Both the position numbers and the translations under genes were made by a program. From contig QALW01000001.1 of the NCBI GenBank assembly GCA_003150515.1, positions 1-14,029 on the forward strand: a stretch of 14,029 nucleotides of DNA, written 5' to 3'. The DNA is from Selenomonadales bacterium (GTDB lineage: Bacteria > Bacillota > Clostridia > Christensenellales > QALW01). Shown piece by piece: positions 13,979-14,029 of this stretch. Under the pieces are notes generated by a model that was not told the DNA's origin, did not search any database, and was given only the letters and a program-made list of their open reading frames with translations. Each line of letters opens with the position of its first letter. The first letter of the stretch is position 1.

Positions 13979-14029
13979 AAACGAAAGAGTTTGATCCTGG
14001 CTCAGGACGAACGCTGGCGGCGTGCCTAA
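13979..14029 (+). rRNA. rrs: 16S ribosomal RNA, 5' end only
   Basis: AGAGTTTGATCCTGGCTCAG (13986-14005) is the universal bacterial 16S start (E. coli position 8 onward, the 27F primer site). It is followed by GACGAACGCTGGCGGCGTGCC, the form found in Firmicutes/Clostridia. Counting back seven bases puts the mature 5' end near 13979. The gene runs off the window after about 51 nt. It is driven by the rrn promoter at 13794-13822. Confidence 0.98.

Overview
The window looks like chromosomal DNA from an anaerobic, endospore-forming (or ancestrally endospore-forming) member of the Clostridia. Three things point there: an intact pro-sigma-K gene, strong AGGAGG-type ribosome binding sites on most genes, and the first ~50 bases of a 16S rRNA gene with a Firmicutes-type 5' end, preceded by a consensus rrn promoter. 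A Christensenellales-like lineage is a guess from the 16S start and the protein types, not something the sequence proves.

Layout. Bases 1-3290 (+): a 5'-truncated uvrA and an ogt-type methylguanine methyltransferase, both DNA repair. A 52-nt perfect palindrome (3291-3342) serves as a two-way terminator against the convergent gene. Bases 3352-6485 (-): a nucleoside hydrolase with its own promoter, and upstream a two-gene operon of a condensation/alcohol-acetyltransferase-fold protein and a zinc-ribbon six-helix membrane protein that overlap by 17 nt. A 170-nt cloverleaf palindrome separates the two units. Bases 6753-7697 (-): an AEC-family permease, transcribed divergently from the next block. 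Bases 7887-12407 (+): a two-helix membrane protein, a KdpD/UspA-like protein, an ACT-domain protein (UPF0237), its usual partner the PFL-like UPF0210 protein, and oligoendopeptidase F, closed by a classical terminator. A second cloverleaf palindrome (12472-12635) follows. Bases 12748-13467 (+): sigK. Bases 13468-13793: a gene-free spacer. Bases 13794-14029: rrn promoter, boxA-like leader, and the 5' end of 16S rRNA.

Most genes are ordinary housekeeping or accessory genes. The most unusual content is structural. The two ~165-nt elements each fold on paper into a 46-bp outer stem closing a four-way junction with three GC-rich hairpin arms and almost no unpaired bases. Their outer stems differ in sequence, but one arm is 16/17 identical between them. 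When oriented by arm order, both lie the same way round downstream of the preceding gene. They are the best candidate here for an undescribed repeat or RNA-level element. A second RNA-level oddity is an 8-bp hairpin between a strong Shine-Dalgarno sequence and the start codon of the UspA-like gene.
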